A DNA stretch of 64,000 nt, taken from NCBI RefSeq assembly GCF_024137025.1, contig NZ_JAMYJR010000057.1, positions 1 to 64,000 of the forward strand, written 5' to 3'. This document shows positions 9,181-18,504 of this stretch, one piece after another (position 1 is the first letter of the stretch; each line of letters opens with the position of its first letter). The notes under the pieces were generated by a model that saw nothing but the letters and a program-made list of their open reading frames with translations, ran no database searches and was not told the origin of the DNA. Origin of the DNA: Paractinoplanes aksuensis (GTDB taxonomy: Bacteria > Actinomycetota > Actinomycetes > Mycobacteriales > Micromonosporaceae). The position numbers were made by a program, and so were the translations under genes.

Positions 9181-9770
9181 ACGCCGACGAGGCTACGGAC
9201 GCGACCGCGGTGAACGAGCCCGAGCCGGCGCCCAGGCCCCGGCTCAGTGGCCGGGCCGTGGCCGTTCTCGGGGTCACTGCCGTGGTCGCGGTCGTGATCG
9301 ACCAGTGGACCAAGTGGCTCTCCACCGAGAACCTGGACGAGGGCAATCCCGTCCGAGTCCTCGGTGGCCTGATCTATCTGTCGCTGCTGCGCAACAGCGG
9401 GGCGGCTTTCAGCCTGGGCAGCGACTACACCTGGGTCTTCCCGGTGATCACCCTGGTCGTGATCGGCTGGATCGCCTACATGGCGACCCGGCTGCGTTCG
9501 CTGCCGTGGGGGCTGGCGCTGGGCCTGGTGCTCGGCGGCGCCCTGGGCAACCTGATCGACCGGCTGTTCCGGGCCCCGGGTTTCCTGCACGGGCACGTGG
9601 TCGACATGGTCAGCCTCTTCGGGCCGTACGCGGAATACTTCGCCGTCTTCAACGTCGCCGACAGCTGCCTCAGCGTGGGCGTCGTGCTCGCGGTGCTGCT
9701 CGAGCTCACCGGCCGGCAGCGGGACGGCACCCGGATCTCCGTACGGAAGAAGAAGGACGACCAGAAGTGA
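9177..9770 (+). CDS. lspA: Lipoprotein signal peptidase (signal peptidase II)
   Basis: Membrane aspartyl protease that cuts prolipoprotein signal peptides after Lgt modification. About 197 residues. Four helices, with DQWTKWL after the first, LLRNSGAAFSLG, GNLIDRLFR (first catalytic Asp) and FAVFNVADSCLSVG near residue 160 (second catalytic Asp). The N-terminal 28 residues are polar. The start is uncertain: the only codon with a good RBS (GGAGG, 7-base spacing) is CTG 9177, which overlaps the upstream stop as CTGA; GTG 9210 is the next option. The longer frame to 9078 lies wholly inside the upstream gene and is unlikely. Confidence 0.92.
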   Translation: MNADEATDATAVNEPEPAPRPRLSGRAVAVLGVTAVVAVVIDQWTKWLSTENLDEGNPVRVLGGLIYLSLLRNSGAAFSLGSDYTWVFPVITLVVIGWIAYMATRLRSLPWGLALGLVLGGALGNLIDRLFRAPGFLHGHVVDMVSLFGPYAEYFAVFNVADSCLSVGVVLAVLLELTGRQRDGTRISVRKKKDDQK

Positions 9771-10696
9771 GCTCCCAGCGCTCCCTGCCGGTGCCCGACG
9801 GGCTCGACGGCATGCGGCTCGACCAGGCCGTCTCGCGGCTGTTCGGGCTGTCCCGCACGGCCGCGGCGACCCTCGTCGAATCGGGCGACGCCCTGGTCGA
9901 CGGCATCCCCCGTCCCAAGTCCGACAAGGTCAGTGCGGGGGCCTGGCTCGAGGTCACGCTGCCGTCGCCGGCGAGCGCGCCGGTGCTGGTGGCCGAGCCC
10001 GTCCACGGCCTGCAGGTGATCTACAGCGACGACGACATCGTGGTGGTGAACAAGCCGGTCGGCGTGGCCGCCCACCCCAGCCCCGGCTGGACCGGCCCGA
10101 CCGTGGTCAGCGGGCTGGCCGCCATGGGACAGAACGTCGCCACCACCGGCGCCGCCGAACGCCAGGGCATCGTGCACCGCCTCGACGTCGGCACCACCGG
10201 CATCATGGTCGTGGCCAAGAGCGAGATGGCCTACAGCGCGCTCAAGCGGGCGTTCAAGGAGCGCGAGGTCGACAAGCGCTACCACGCGGTCGTGCAGGGC
10301 CACCTCGACCCGCTGCGGGGCACCATCGACGCCCCGATCGACCGGCACCCGACGGCCGACTACCGGTTCGCGGTGATGTCGACCGGCAAGCCGAGCGTCA
10401 CCCACTACGACACCGTCGAGGCGTTCCGCTCGGCCAGCCTGGTCGACGTGAAGCTCGAGACGGGCCGCACCCACCAGATCCGGGTGCACTTCTCGGCCCT
10501 GCGGCACCCGTGCGTCGGCGACACGCAGTACGGCGCCGACCCCACCCTGGCTGCCCGGCTCAAGCTCGACCGCCAGTGGCTGCATGCCCGCGAGCTGGCC
10601 TTCCTGCACCCGCGCACCAACGACGAGGTGCGTTTCGTCAGCGACTACCCGGACGACCTGAAGCACGCGCTGAGCGTGCTGCAGGACGCGAGCTGA
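9767..10696 (+). CDS. RluA/RluD-family pseudouridine synthase
   Basis: 309-residue rRNA pseudouridine synthase. Residues about 10-75 are an S4 RNA-binding domain (MRLDQAVSRLFGLSRTAAAT, ALVDGIPRPKSDKVSAG). The catalytic domain has VNKPVGVAAHPSPG near 95-108 and HRLDVGTTGIMVVAK near 137-151, where the Asp of RLD is the catalytic residue. KLETGRTHQIRVHF and GDTQYGAD are further family motifs. RluD of E. coli modifies 23S rRNA helix 69; the exact target here is inferred. GTG start overlaps the lspA TGA (GTGA), so the two are translationally coupled, a common actinobacterial pairing. Confidence 0.94.
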   Translation: MSSQRSLPVPDGLDGMRLDQAVSRLFGLSRTAAATLVESGDALVDGIPRPKSDKVSAGAWLEVTLPSPASAPVLVAEPVHGLQVIYSDDDIVVVNKPVGVAAHPSPGWTGPTVVSGLAAMGQNVATTGAAERQGIVHRLDVGTTGIMVVAKSEMAYSALKRAFKEREVDKRYHAVVQGHLDPLRGTIDAPIDRHPTADYRFAVMSTGKPSVTHYDTVEAFRSASLVDVKLETGRTHQIRVHFSALRHPCVGDTQYGADPTLAARLKLDRQWLHARELAFLHPRTNDEVRFVSDYPDDLKHALSVLQDAS

Positions 10697-10713
10697 CCCG
10701 GCCGGCGGTCAGC
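10692..10713 (+). terminator. Hairpin overlapping the end of the pseudouridine synthase gene
   Basis: GCTGACC (10692-10698) and GGTCAGC (10707-10713) form a 7-bp stem with a GC loop. It includes the TGA stop codon. No T-tract follows. Confidence 0.45.
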
Positions 10714-10750
10714 GGTGGGGCCCGCGGGTCATCGGGTACGGGGGCACGCG

Positions 10751-11719
10751 GTGCGCGCTCCCTCGGCCCGCTTGGTGGTCGCGGTGGCGGTCGTCTCGGC
10801 CGGGGCCCTGCTGCTCGGCTCGCTGTGGCTGAGCCGGCCCGAGGTGGTGCCACCCGGTGGTGACCCGGGCGACGTCGTCCGGGTCGGGGTGGTGCAGGGC
10901 CAGGCCGTGCCCGGCTACCTCGACGCGACCCGGGACGAGCTCGACACCCTGACCGACCCGTCGGCGCCCGCCGCCGGTGAGACGTGGGCGCTGGTCAGTC
11001 TGGAGGACTACGTGGCGGCCGGGCTGCTGGCCGACCTGTTCGCGGGCACGGCGGTGGCCCAGGTGTACGCCCGGGTGCCGCTGACCGAGGCTCACACCCC
11101 GGTGGTCCGGATCCCGGTCTACCGGCTGCCCGCCGACGTTCTCACCGGCCTGCTCGACACGGCCCTGGAACGCGACCGTGAGCACGCCGAGTACCAGCAA
11201 CTGGCCCGGCGCCTGACCGGGGACGACGAGAACCAGCGGCGGGCCCGGCGGGCGTACGCGGTGGCGGCCGCGACGGCGGCGGCCGAGGCCACGGCGTACC
11301 GCGCGGGGTGTGCCTGTGTCTTCGCGGCCGTGGTCCGGGCGGCGCCGGCCGCGCTGCGCGGGGTGGCCGACCGGCCCGGCGTCCGGGCCGTGGACCCGGC
11401 GCCCGAGGTGCGTCAGCTCGACCGCACCGAGTTCCGCCCGCCGCTGCCGGAGCAGAACGGCACAGTTCCGGCCGAACCGTCGCGCTCGCCCGCTGTGCCA
11501 ACCGGGTCCGGGGGCATTGCCCCGCGCCCGTCCGCGCCGATAATGTCGTCGCCCGAGGCGCTTGTGACATCTGCCTCATCGATCGGCGTTGTCCGCACGA
11601 CGCCGCCTTCCGTCCCAGCGCCCGAGGAGCGCTCTGCCGTACCCTCTGCTTCGGATGCGACTGCTGCTCACGATGTGACGAGCAGTTCATCAGCACCTCG
11701 AGCCGGGTCCGGGCGTTAG
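10751..11719 (+). CDS. Membrane-anchored protein of unknown function
   Basis: 322 residues, not recognised. One hydrophobic N-terminal segment (RLVVAVAVVSAGALLLGSLWL, about residues 8-28) suggests a signal anchor with the rest outside. Residues 40-225 appear folded (DVVRVGVVQGQAVPGYLDAT, TWALVSLEDYVAAGLLADLF, YRAGCACVFAAVVRAAPAAL). Residues 225-322 are Pro/Ser/Thr-rich and probably disordered, ending SSSSAPRAGSGR. GTG 10751 is chosen because GGGGG lies 6 bases upstream; the frame is open to 10715. It sits between rRNA modification and a ParA-like gene, and the context gives no clear role. Confidence 0.75.
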   Translation: MRAPSARLVVAVAVVSAGALLLGSLWLSRPEVVPPGGDPGDVVRVGVVQGQAVPGYLDATRDELDTLTDPSAPAAGETWALVSLEDYVAAGLLADLFAGTAVAQVYARVPLTEAHTPVVRIPVYRLPADVLTGLLDTALERDREHAEYQQLARRLTGDDENQRRARRAYAVAAATAAAEATAYRAGCACVFAAVVRAAPAALRGVADRPGVRAVDPAPEVRQLDRTEFRPPLPEQNGTVPAEPSRSPAVPTGSGGIAPRPSAPIMSSPEALVTSASSIGVVRTTPPSVPAPEERSAVPSASDATAAHDVTSSSSAPRAGSGR

Positions 11720-11843
11720 TTCTCTCGCCGGCCGGTTCGAGAGAAGAGGCAGTGGCCCGATCGGGGTTCGCTCCGTAGCCTGTCAGGGGCGAGGAGCCCG
11801 GGGTGTGATCACCGGCAGTCAAGCAGCGCAGGGAGGACGAGCC

Positions 11844-13253
11844 GTGGACGGGACCGAGACCGGCTGGGGCCGGCCTGCGGAACCAGCCCCGCGATGGCGG
11901 GCGCTGCTCGACCGCGCCCGGCACGGTTCCCGGCCGACCGAGGAGCAGACCGAGCCGGAGCGGGAGGCCCCGCCGCCCCAGTCGCAGCAGTACGGCCAGC
12001 CGCTGCCGACGCGCCGCCCGGTCAACCCGCTCGAGACCCGCGGGCAGTACGGCGCCGGTCGCTACGAGCAGCGTCCGCCCGAGCCGACGCCGCCCGAGCC
12101 GCGGCCGATGCCGCAGCGGCCGGTCAACCCGCTCGACCCGCGCTGGCAGACCCGCCCGGCCGAGACACCGCCGGCCCCGCGGCGGGCGGCCGCTCCGGCC
12201 CCGGCGCCGATGGCGCCACCGATGCCCCCGCCGATGTCTCCTCCGGCCGACGAGCAGCACAGCTTCTTCAACCCGGGGGCCCGGCCGCCGGCCGCGCCGC
12301 CTCCCGGTCGCGAATACCCGCAGGTCCGCGCCTCGGCCGCGGCGCCGGTCATGCCGGTCGCCCCGCCACCGCCGATGCCGGTGGCGCCCCAGCCGACCTC
12401 GCCCGCGCCCGCCCGCATCGAGTGGCGGCAGAGCCGCAGCGACGATCAGCTCGAGCGGGCCGTCTCGGTGATGCGCCGCAAGCTCGGCAAACCCCGGGTG
12501 CTGGCCTTCGCCAACCCCAAGGGCGGCGTGCACAAGACGACGGCCACGGTGCTGGCCGCCGCCACCATCGGCAGCGTCCGCGGCCGCGGCGTGCTGGCCT
12601 GGGACGACAACGAGCTGCGGGGCACCCTCGGCCTGCGGGCCGGCAGCGCCCGCCACGCCCGCACGATCAAGCACCTGCTGGCCGACCTGATGCAGATCGA
12701 GAACCTGCACGGCGACGGGCTGCTGCAAGAGCTCGACGGCTACCTGCGGCACGCGTCCGACGGCTCCTACGACGTGCTGGCGGGCGAAGAGAACCCGCGC
12801 TTCGCCCAGCGGCTCGACCAGGCCACCGTGCGCCGGGTGATGGACCTGCTGCGCCGCACCCACGACGTGATCTGCGTCGACACCGGCAACAACGTCGAGA
12901 GCGTCAACTGGCAGACCGTCATGCGCCAGGCCGACCAGCTGGTGATCACCACCGTGCCCCGCGAGGACGCCGCGTTCACCGCCGACTGGATGCTCGACGT
13001 GCTCGACGACAGCGGCATGGGCGACCTGGTCTCCAACGCGGTGACGCTGATCTCGTGCCCCTCGCCGGGCCCGCTGCCGCTGCTCGACGACTTCGCCAAG
13101 CACTTCGCCACCCGCACCCGGGCGGTCGCCATCGTGCCCTACGACCAGGCGCTCGAGGTCGGCTCCTCGATCGAGTACGGCGACCTCCAGCAAGAGACGC
13201 GCACGGCGTGGCTGAAGGCGGCCAGTGTGATGATCGAGCCATTCGCGGAATGA
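11844..13253 (+). CDS. ParA/MinD-like ATPase with proline-rich N-terminus
   Basis: About 469 residues. Residues 1-195 are Pro/Gln/Arg-rich (PPPEPTPPEPRPMPQRPVN type) and probably disordered. A SIMIBI ATPase domain begins near 208 (KLGKPRVLAFANPKGG). The P-loop near residue 225 reads PKGGVHKTTATV; the usual deviant Walker A is KGGxGK[ST], so a His replaces the third Gly. VICVDTGNN near 350 is the Walker B region and VITTVPREDAAFTADWMLD follows. Layout resembles the ESX/type VII-associated EspI-type and other actinobacterial ParA-like proteins, but no secretion genes are nearby. GTG 11844 has GGGAGGA 6-7 bases upstream and is preferred to GTG 11805. Confidence 0.88.
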   Translation: MDGTETGWGRPAEPAPRWRALLDRARHGSRPTEEQTEPEREAPPPQSQQYGQPLPTRRPVNPLETRGQYGAGRYEQRPPEPTPPEPRPMPQRPVNPLDPRWQTRPAETPPAPRRAAAPAPAPMAPPMPPPMSPPADEQHSFFNPGARPPAAPPPGREYPQVRASAAAPVMPVAPPPPMPVAPQPTSPAPARIEWRQSRSDDQLERAVSVMRRKLGKPRVLAFANPKGGVHKTTATVLAAATIGSVRGRGVLAWDDNELRGTLGLRAGSARHARTIKHLLADLMQIENLHGDGLLQELDGYLRHASDGSYDVLAGEENPRFAQRLDQATVRRVMDLLRRTHDVICVDTGNNVESVNWQTVMRQADQLVITTVPREDAAFTADWMLDVLDDSGMGDLVSNAVTLISCPSPGPLPLLDDFAKHFATRTRAVAIVPYDQALEVGSSIEYGDLQQETRTAWLKAASVMIEPFAE

Positions 13254-13329
13254 CACGCGTGTAGCCCTCGAATCCTGTCGGGCCCTACGGCTAGAGTCGC
13301 TCGGGTCCAACAACTTAAGGGGGCCCCGG

Positions 13330-16300
13330 GTGTCTGACTCGTTCGTGCATCTCCATGTGCACACCGAGTATTCGATGCTCGACGGTGCCGCCCGTGTCAA
13401 AGAGCTGTTGGCCGAGGCCTCGCGCCTGGGCATGCCGGCCGCGGCGATCACCGACCACGGCAACATGCACGGGGCGTACGACTTCTACACCCAGGCCAAG
13501 TCGGCCGGCATCACCCCGGTGATCGGCGTCGAGGCCTACGTGGCGCCCGAGTCCCGCCTGACCAAGAGCCGCATCAAGTGGGGCCGCCCCGAGCAGAAGG
13601 GCGACGACGTCTCGGGCAACGGCGCCTACACCCACATGACCATGTGGGCCCGCAACGCCGTCGGCCTCAAGAACCTGTTCCGCCTCAACTCGCGCGGCTC
13701 GATCGAGGGCCAGCTCGGCAAGTACCCGCGCATGGACTTCGACATCATCGCGGAACACGCCGAGGGCATCATGGGCACCACCGGCTGCCCCTCGGGCACG
13801 GTGCAGACCCGCCTGCGGCTCGGCCAGTTCGACGAGGCCCTGAAGTCGGCCGCGATGTACCAAGAGGCCCTGGGCAAGGACAACTACTTCCTCGAGATCA
13901 TGGACCACGGCCTGTCGATCGAGAGCCGGGTCCGTGACGGCCTGCTCGAGATCGGTAAGAAGCTCGGCATCAAGCCGCTGGTCACCAACGACTCCCACTA
14001 CGTCTACGAGGCCCAGGCGGCCGCCCACGACGTTCTGCTGTGCGTGCAGACCGGCAGCAACGTGGCCGACCCCAACCGCTTCCGCTTCGACGGCAACGGC
14101 TACTTCGTCAAGTCGGCCGACCAGATGCGCGCGGTCGACTCGTCCGACGCCTGGCAGGAAGGCTGCCGCACCACGTTGCTGGTGGCCGAGCGGGTCGACA
14201 CCGAGGGCATGTTCACCTTCAAGAACCTGATGCCCCGGTTCCCGATCCCCGACGGCTACACCGAAGAGGAATACTTCCGCCACGAGGCGTTCGAGGGCCT
14301 CAAGCGGCGCTTCCCCGACGGCATCCCCGAGACCCACATCAAGCAGGCCGAGTACGAGCTCGGCGTCATCATCTCGATGGGCTTCCCGGCCTACTTCCTG
14401 GTGGTCGCCGACTTCATCCAGTGGTCCAAGCGCAACGGCATCGCCGTCGGCCCGGGGCGCGGCTCGGCCGCGGGCTCCCTGATCGCGTACGCCATGGGCA
14501 TCACCGACCTCGACCCGCTGCCGCACGGCCTGATCTTCGAGCGGTTCCTCAACCCCGAGCGCATCTCGATGCCCGATGTCGACATCGACTTCGACGAGCG
14601 CCGGCGCGGTGAGGTCATCCGCTACGTCACCGAGCGCTGGGGTGACGACAAGGTCGCCCAGATCGCCACCTTCGGCACGATCAAGGCCAAGGCCGCCATC
14701 AAGGACTCGGCGCGCGTCCTGGGCTACCCGTTCGCGGTCGGCGACCGGATCACCAAGGCGCTGCCGCCCGACGTCATGGGCAAGGGCATCCCGCTGTCCG
14801 GCATCTTCGACAAGGAGCACAAGCGCTACAGCGAGGCAGGCGAGGTCCGCACGCTGTACGAGACCGATCCCGACGTCAAAAAGGTGATCGACACCGCGCG
14901 CGGCATCGAGGGCCTGATCCGGCAGACCGGTGTCCACGCGGCCGGCGTGATCATGTCGGCCGAGCCGATCATCGACCACATCCCGCTGATGCGCCGGGCG
15001 GCCGACGGCGTGATCATCACGCAGTTCGACTACCCGACGTGCGAGACGCTCGGCCTGCTCAAGATGGACTTCCTGGGCCTGCGCAACCTGACGATCCTCG
15101 ACGACGCGGTCAAGAACATCAAGCTCAACCACGGGCTCGACCTCGACCTGCTGGCGCTGCCGCTCGACGACAAACCGGCCTACGAGCTGCTGGCCCGGGG
15201 CGACACGCTCGGCGTGTTCCAGCTCGACGGCGGGCCGATGCGGTCGCTGCTGCGGTTGATGAAGCCCGACAACTTCGAGGACATCTCGGCCGTCCTGGCG
15301 CTCTACCGCCCGGGCCCGATGGGCGTCGAGTCGCACACCAACTACGCGCTGCGCAAGAACAAGCTGCAGGACATCACGCCGATCCACCCCGAGCTCGAGG
15401 AACCGCTGCGCGAGATCCTCGAGCCGACGTACGGCCTGATCGTCTATCAGGAGCAGGTGCAGCGCGCCGCCCAGATCCTCGCCGGCTACAGCCTCGGCCA
15501 GGCCGACCTGCTGCGCCGCGCGATGGGCAAGAAGAAGAAAGAGATCCTGGACAAGGAGTTCGGGCCGTTCCGCGACGGCTGCCGCTCGCACGGCTACTCC
15601 GACGAGGCGATCCAGGCGGTGTGGGACGTCCTGGTCCCGTTCGCCGGCTACGCCTTCAACAAGGCCCACTCCGCGGCGTACGGGCTGGTGTCGTACTGGA
15701 CGGCCTACCTCAAGGCGCACTACCCGGCCGAGTACATGGGTGGTCTGCTCACCAGCGTCGGCGACGACAAGGACAAGATGGCCATGTACCTGGCCGAGTG
15801 CCGGCGCATGGGCATCCAGGTGCTGCCGCCCGACGTCAACGAGTCGGCGGGCCCGTTCACCCCGGTCGGCAAGGACATCCGGTTCGGCCTGGCCGCGGTG
15901 CGCAACGTCGGCAACAACGTGGTCGAGGCGATCGCCCGGTGCCGCGAGGAGAAGAGCAAGTACCAGGACTTCTACGACTTCCTGTCCAAGGTGGACGCGG
16001 TCGCCTGCAACAAGAAGACGATTGAATCGCTGATCAAGGCGGGCGCGTTCGACTCGATGGGGCACAGCCGCAAGGGTCTGCTCGCGGTGCACGCCGAGGC
16101 CATCGACGCCTACGCCGACGTCAAGCGCAACGAGGCGGCCGGCCAGTTCGACCTGTTCGGCGCGTTCGGCGACACCGACGGCGGCAGCTCGGCCACGGTG
16201 GCCATGCCGGTGATCGGCGACTCCGAGTGGGACAAGCGCGACAAGCTGGCGTTCGAGCGTGAGATGCTCGGCCTCTACGTCAGCGACCACCCGCTGGCCG

Positions 16301-16863
16301 GCCTCGAGCAGCTGCTGCAGAACTCGGCCGACACGACGATCGCCGCCCTCAACGAGGAGGGCACGGTTTCCGACGGCTCGGTCGTCACGCTGGCCGGCAT
16401 CCTCACCGGTGTGCAGCGGCGCATCACCAAGCAGGGCCGGGCCTGGGCCTCGGCCACCCTCGAGGACCTGGCCGGCGGCGTCGAGGCGCTGTTCTTCCCC
16501 AACACCTACGAGGTGATCGGCCAGTTCATCGCCGAGGACGCGATCGTCGTGGTCAAGGGCCGGGTCGACCGGCGCGACGACACCCCGCGCATCATGGCCA
16601 TGGACATGTCGCTGCCCGACGTCACCCACAACCCCGACAGCAAGCCGGTCACGCTGACCATGCCGATCACCCGCTGCACCCCGCCGCTGGTGTCCGAGCT
16701 GAAGGACATCCTGAAGAGCCATCCGGGCGAGGCCGAGGTGCACGTCCACCTGCAGAACGGCAGCCGCACGACGATCCTGCGGCTGGGCGCGGTGCGGGTC
16801 GCGCCGACCCCGGCGCTGCGGGCCGACCTCAAGATGATCCTCGGCCCGTCCGCGGTGGCCTGA
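13330..16863 (+). CDS. dnaE: DNA polymerase III alpha subunit (DnaE1)
   Basis: 1177-residue replicative polymerase subunit, a normal length for actinobacterial DnaE1. The N-terminal PHP domain starts HLHVHTEYSMLDGA (residues 6-19) with ITDHGNMHG and NDSHYV. The palm has GPGRGSAAGS (near 375) and the catalytic PDVDIDFDERRRGEVI (near 414). Fingers motifs include PTYGLIVYQEQVQ and GYAFNKAHSAAYGLVSYWTAYLK. The OB fold (VVTLAGILTGVQRRITKQG) and a C-terminal domain follow. GTG start with AAGGGGG upstream. A TAGAGT at about 13293 may be the -10 of its promoter in the 76-base gap. Confidence 0.98.
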   Translation: MSDSFVHLHVHTEYSMLDGAARVKELLAEASRLGMPAAAITDHGNMHGAYDFYTQAKSAGITPVIGVEAYVAPESRLTKSRIKWGRPEQKGDDVSGNGAYTHMTMWARNAVGLKNLFRLNSRGSIEGQLGKYPRMDFDIIAEHAEGIMGTTGCPSGTVQTRLRLGQFDEALKSAAMYQEALGKDNYFLEIMDHGLSIESRVRDGLLEIGKKLGIKPLVTNDSHYVYEAQAAAHDVLLCVQTGSNVADPNRFRFDGNGYFVKSADQMRAVDSSDAWQEGCRTTLLVAERVDTEGMFTFKNLMPRFPIPDGYTEEEYFRHEAFEGLKRRFPDGIPETHIKQAEYELGVIISMGFPAYFLVVADFIQWSKRNGIAVGPGRGSAAGSLIAYAMGITDLDPLPHGLIFERFLNPERISMPDVDIDFDERRRGEVIRYVTERWGDDKVAQIATFGTIKAKAAIKDSARVLGYPFAVGDRITKALPPDVMGKGIPLSGIFDKEHKRYSEAGEVRTLYETDPDVKKVIDTARGIEGLIRQTGVHAAGVIMSAEPIIDHIPLMRRAADGVIITQFDYPTCETLGLLKMDFLGLRNLTILDDAVKNIKLNHGLDLDLLALPLDDKPAYELLARGDTLGVFQLDGGPMRSLLRLMKPDNFEDISAVLALYRPGPMGVESHTNYALRKNKLQDITPIHPELEEPLREILEPTYGLIVYQEQVQRAAQILAGYSLGQADLLRRAMGKKKKEILDKEFGPFRDGCRSHGYSDEAIQAVWDVLVPFAGYAFNKAHSAAYGLVSYWTAYLKAHYPAEYMGGLLTSVGDDKDKMAMYLAECRRMGIQVLPPDVNESAGPFTPVGKDIRFGLAAVRNVGNNVVEAIARCREEKSKYQDFYDFLSKVDAVACNKKTIESLIKAGAFDSMGHSRKGLLAVHAEAIDAYADVKRNEAAGQFDLFGAFGDTDGGSSATVAMPVIGDSEWDKRDKLAFEREMLGLYVSDHPLAGLEQLLQNSADTTIAALNEEGTVSDGSVVTLAGILTGVQRRITKQGRAWASATLEDLAGGVEALFFPNTYEVIGQFIAEDAIVVVKGRVDRRDDTPRIMAMDMSLPDVTHNPDSKPVTLTMPITRCTPPLVSELKDILKSHPGEAEVHVHLQNGSRTTILRLGAVRVAPTPALRADLKMILGPSAVA

Positions 16864-16906
16864 GCGTCGTGACCGGGCACGCGGGACGCCACCGCACCGC
16901 ACCTGG

Positions 16907-16912
16907 CAGGAT
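16907..16912 (+). promoter_or_regulatory. Likely leaderless -10 for the 16919 gene
   Basis: CAGGAT ends six bases before GTG 16919 and no RBS is visible, matching the pattern at other genes in the window. Confidence 0.4.
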
Positions 16913-16918
16913 CGTAGG

Positions 16919-17650
16919 GTGAACGCGAGTCAGGAACCGGCGCCGCCGGGTGAGCGCCCGGCCTTCGACTACGAGGCCCCGCCGCAGGGGTACGAGCTGG
17001 CCCACCCGTCCGGGCCGGCCCGCACGTTCTTCGGCCGGCCGTTCGACCTGCGCGGCTCGTCGTCCCGGCCGTGGCGGCGCACGGTCGTCGTGGCCGTGAG
17101 CACCCTGGCGGTGATCCTGCTGCTCGGGGGTCCGCTGGGGCTGCTTTGGCGCTGGCTCGCCCCGTCCGTGCCAGTGATCGACGCCGGCCAGGCCGGCGTG
17201 GTGGTCAACGACCCGTCGCCCGAGGAGTACATCGCCGCCGACGGCTGGTTCACGCTGCTCGGGCTGGGTTTCGGGCTGCTCGTGGCGATCGTCGCGTGGC
17301 TGGTGCTGCGCCGCGACCGCGGTCCTTTCCTGCTGCTCAGCGTCGTGCTGGGCACGCTGGGGGCGGGCTGGCTGGTGGCGCCGTGGGTCGGCGAGCTGGC
17401 AGGCCGGTCCGACTATGAGCGCTGGATCGAGACGGCCCAGCAGGGGGCGACGTACGCGGCGCCACCCGAGGTGCACTCGCTCGGGCCCATGTTGGTGCCG
17501 GCGTTCGCCGCCGCGATCGCGCTGACGTTGATGGCGGGCTGGTCCAACGACCCCGACCTCGACCAGCCGGGCGCCAAGCCTGGTTACGGCCCCAACAGCG
17601 AACAGTCGCCGTATGGGGACCACCCGCCTTCCGAACAACCGCGCGTCTAG
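16919..17650 (+). CDS. Four-helix membrane protein, DUF2567-like
   Basis: 243 residues. Residues 1-55 are Pro-rich and cytoplasmic. Four hydrophobic segments at about 58-80 (VVVAVSTLAVILLLGGPLGLL), 107-127 (FTLLGLGFGLLVAIVAWLVL), 133-153 (PFLLLSVVLGTLGAGWLVA) and 185-203 (MLVPAFAAAIALTLMAGW). The stretch PVIDAGQAGVVVNDPSPEEYIAADGW between the first two is the most conserved-looking part and recalls the actinobacterial DUF2567 family. Function unknown. It follows dnaE and ends 140 bases before the convergent LON-domain gene. Confidence 0.82.
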   Translation: MNASQEPAPPGERPAFDYEAPPQGYELAHPSGPARTFFGRPFDLRGSSSRPWRRTVVVAVSTLAVILLLGGPLGLLWRWLAPSVPVIDAGQAGVVVNDPSPEEYIAADGWFTLLGLGFGLLVAIVAWLVLRRDRGPFLLLSVVLGTLGAGWLVAPWVGELAGRSDYERWIETAQQGATYAAPPEVHSLGPMLVPAFAAAIALTLMAGWSNDPDLDQPGAKPGYGPNSEQSPYGDHPPSEQPRV

Positions 17651-17683
17651 GGCTTCTCGCCCGGTCGCAAGATCCACCGTTGA

Positions 17684-17718
17684 GCGGGGCCCACCCTCCA
17701 CCGGGGGAGGCCCCCGCA
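17684..17718. terminator. GC hairpin between convergent genes
   Basis: Outer arms GCGGGGCC / GGCCCCCGC and inner arms CCTCC / GGAGG form a nested stem in the 140-base gap between the DUF2567-like gene and the LON-domain gene. It could end transcription from both sides. No T-tract on either side. Confidence 0.45.
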
Positions 17719-17790
17719 GCCATTATCGCGAGATTGCGTGATCTTCGGTGGGCGCCCTGTGGACAGCCGGCGTCTGTGGAAAACGCTGAA

Positions 17791-18498
17791 TCAGTTCGGG
17801 CTGGCCGGGCGGGCCAGGTCGCTGAGGGGGACGGGGACTGCGCGCACCTTGGCCAGCAGGCCGGACTCGCGGTTGAGCAGCTTGAGCTCGGTGCGCAGCC
17901 GGCTCGCGGTGTCGGGGGCCGAGAGCAGCAGCTGCCGCTCGTCGGTGGTGAGCTGGGCCGTCGCCGCGATCAGGTGGGAGAGCACTGTCGCGTCGCCGGG
18001 CACCGCCTCGAGCCCCTCGGAGTCGGGCCGCAGCAGCTCGAGGTAGCCCCGGAAGGCGGCCAGCGCCCGCGGCGCCAGCAGCTCGGCCAGTTCGTCGGCC
18101 GACTCGTCGGGCAGCCAGTCGACCTCGGCCGTGAGGTAGGGCTCGTCATCCTGGCGGATGTCCTTGACCGTGAACCGCCGCCGGCCGACCGTCATGATGT
18201 CGTAGCGCCCGTCGGGCAGCTCGGTGACCTGGCGCAACTCGGCCGTGCAGCCGGTCGGGTAGAGGTCGTCGACCTCGATCGGCGGATTCTGCGCCGTGGG
18301 CCCGTCGGCCCCCTCGGGAGCCGGGGCCTCGGCCCCGCGGCGCAGCGTCACCACGCCGAACTCGTGCGGGCCGTCCTCGGGACTGGTCACCAGCTCACGC
18401 ACGAGCGTGCGGTATCTCTCCTCGAAGATGTGCAGGGGCAGCACCAGGCCGGGGAAGAGCACCGTACCCAGCGGGAACACCGGTAGCCGCTTGCTCAC
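17791..18498 (-). CDS. LON-substrate-binding-domain protein
   Basis: 235 residues made almost entirely of the LON N-terminal (PUA-like) domain, with no AAA+ or protease part. The N-terminus RLPVFPLGTVLFPGLVLPLH followed by IFEERYRTLVREL is diagnostic, as is YDIMTVGRRRFTVKDI. Stand-alone LON-domain proteins are common in actinobacteria; a role in substrate recognition or RNA/protein binding is guessed, not proven. GTG start; TAGGCT six bases upstream suggests a leaderless transcript. It is divergent from hisD. Confidence 0.92.
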   Translation of the reverse strand: MSKRLPVFPLGTVLFPGLVLPLHIFEERYRTLVRELVTSPEDGPHEFGVVTLRRGAEAPAPEGADGPTAQNPPIEVDDLYPTGCTAELRQVTELPDGRYDIMTVGRRRFTVKDIRQDDEPYLTAEVDWLPDESADELAELLAPRALAAFRGYLELLRPDSEGLEAVPGDATVLSHLIAATAQLTTDERQLLLSAPDTASRLRTELKLLNRESGLLAKVRAVPVPLSDLARPASPN

Positions 18499-18504
18499 GG
18501 GTTC

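Noticed and set aside
13315..16902. 1195-codon minus-strand open frame
   Set aside because: Shadow of dnaE; composition is Arg/Gly/Val/Asp-rich with no recognisable motif.
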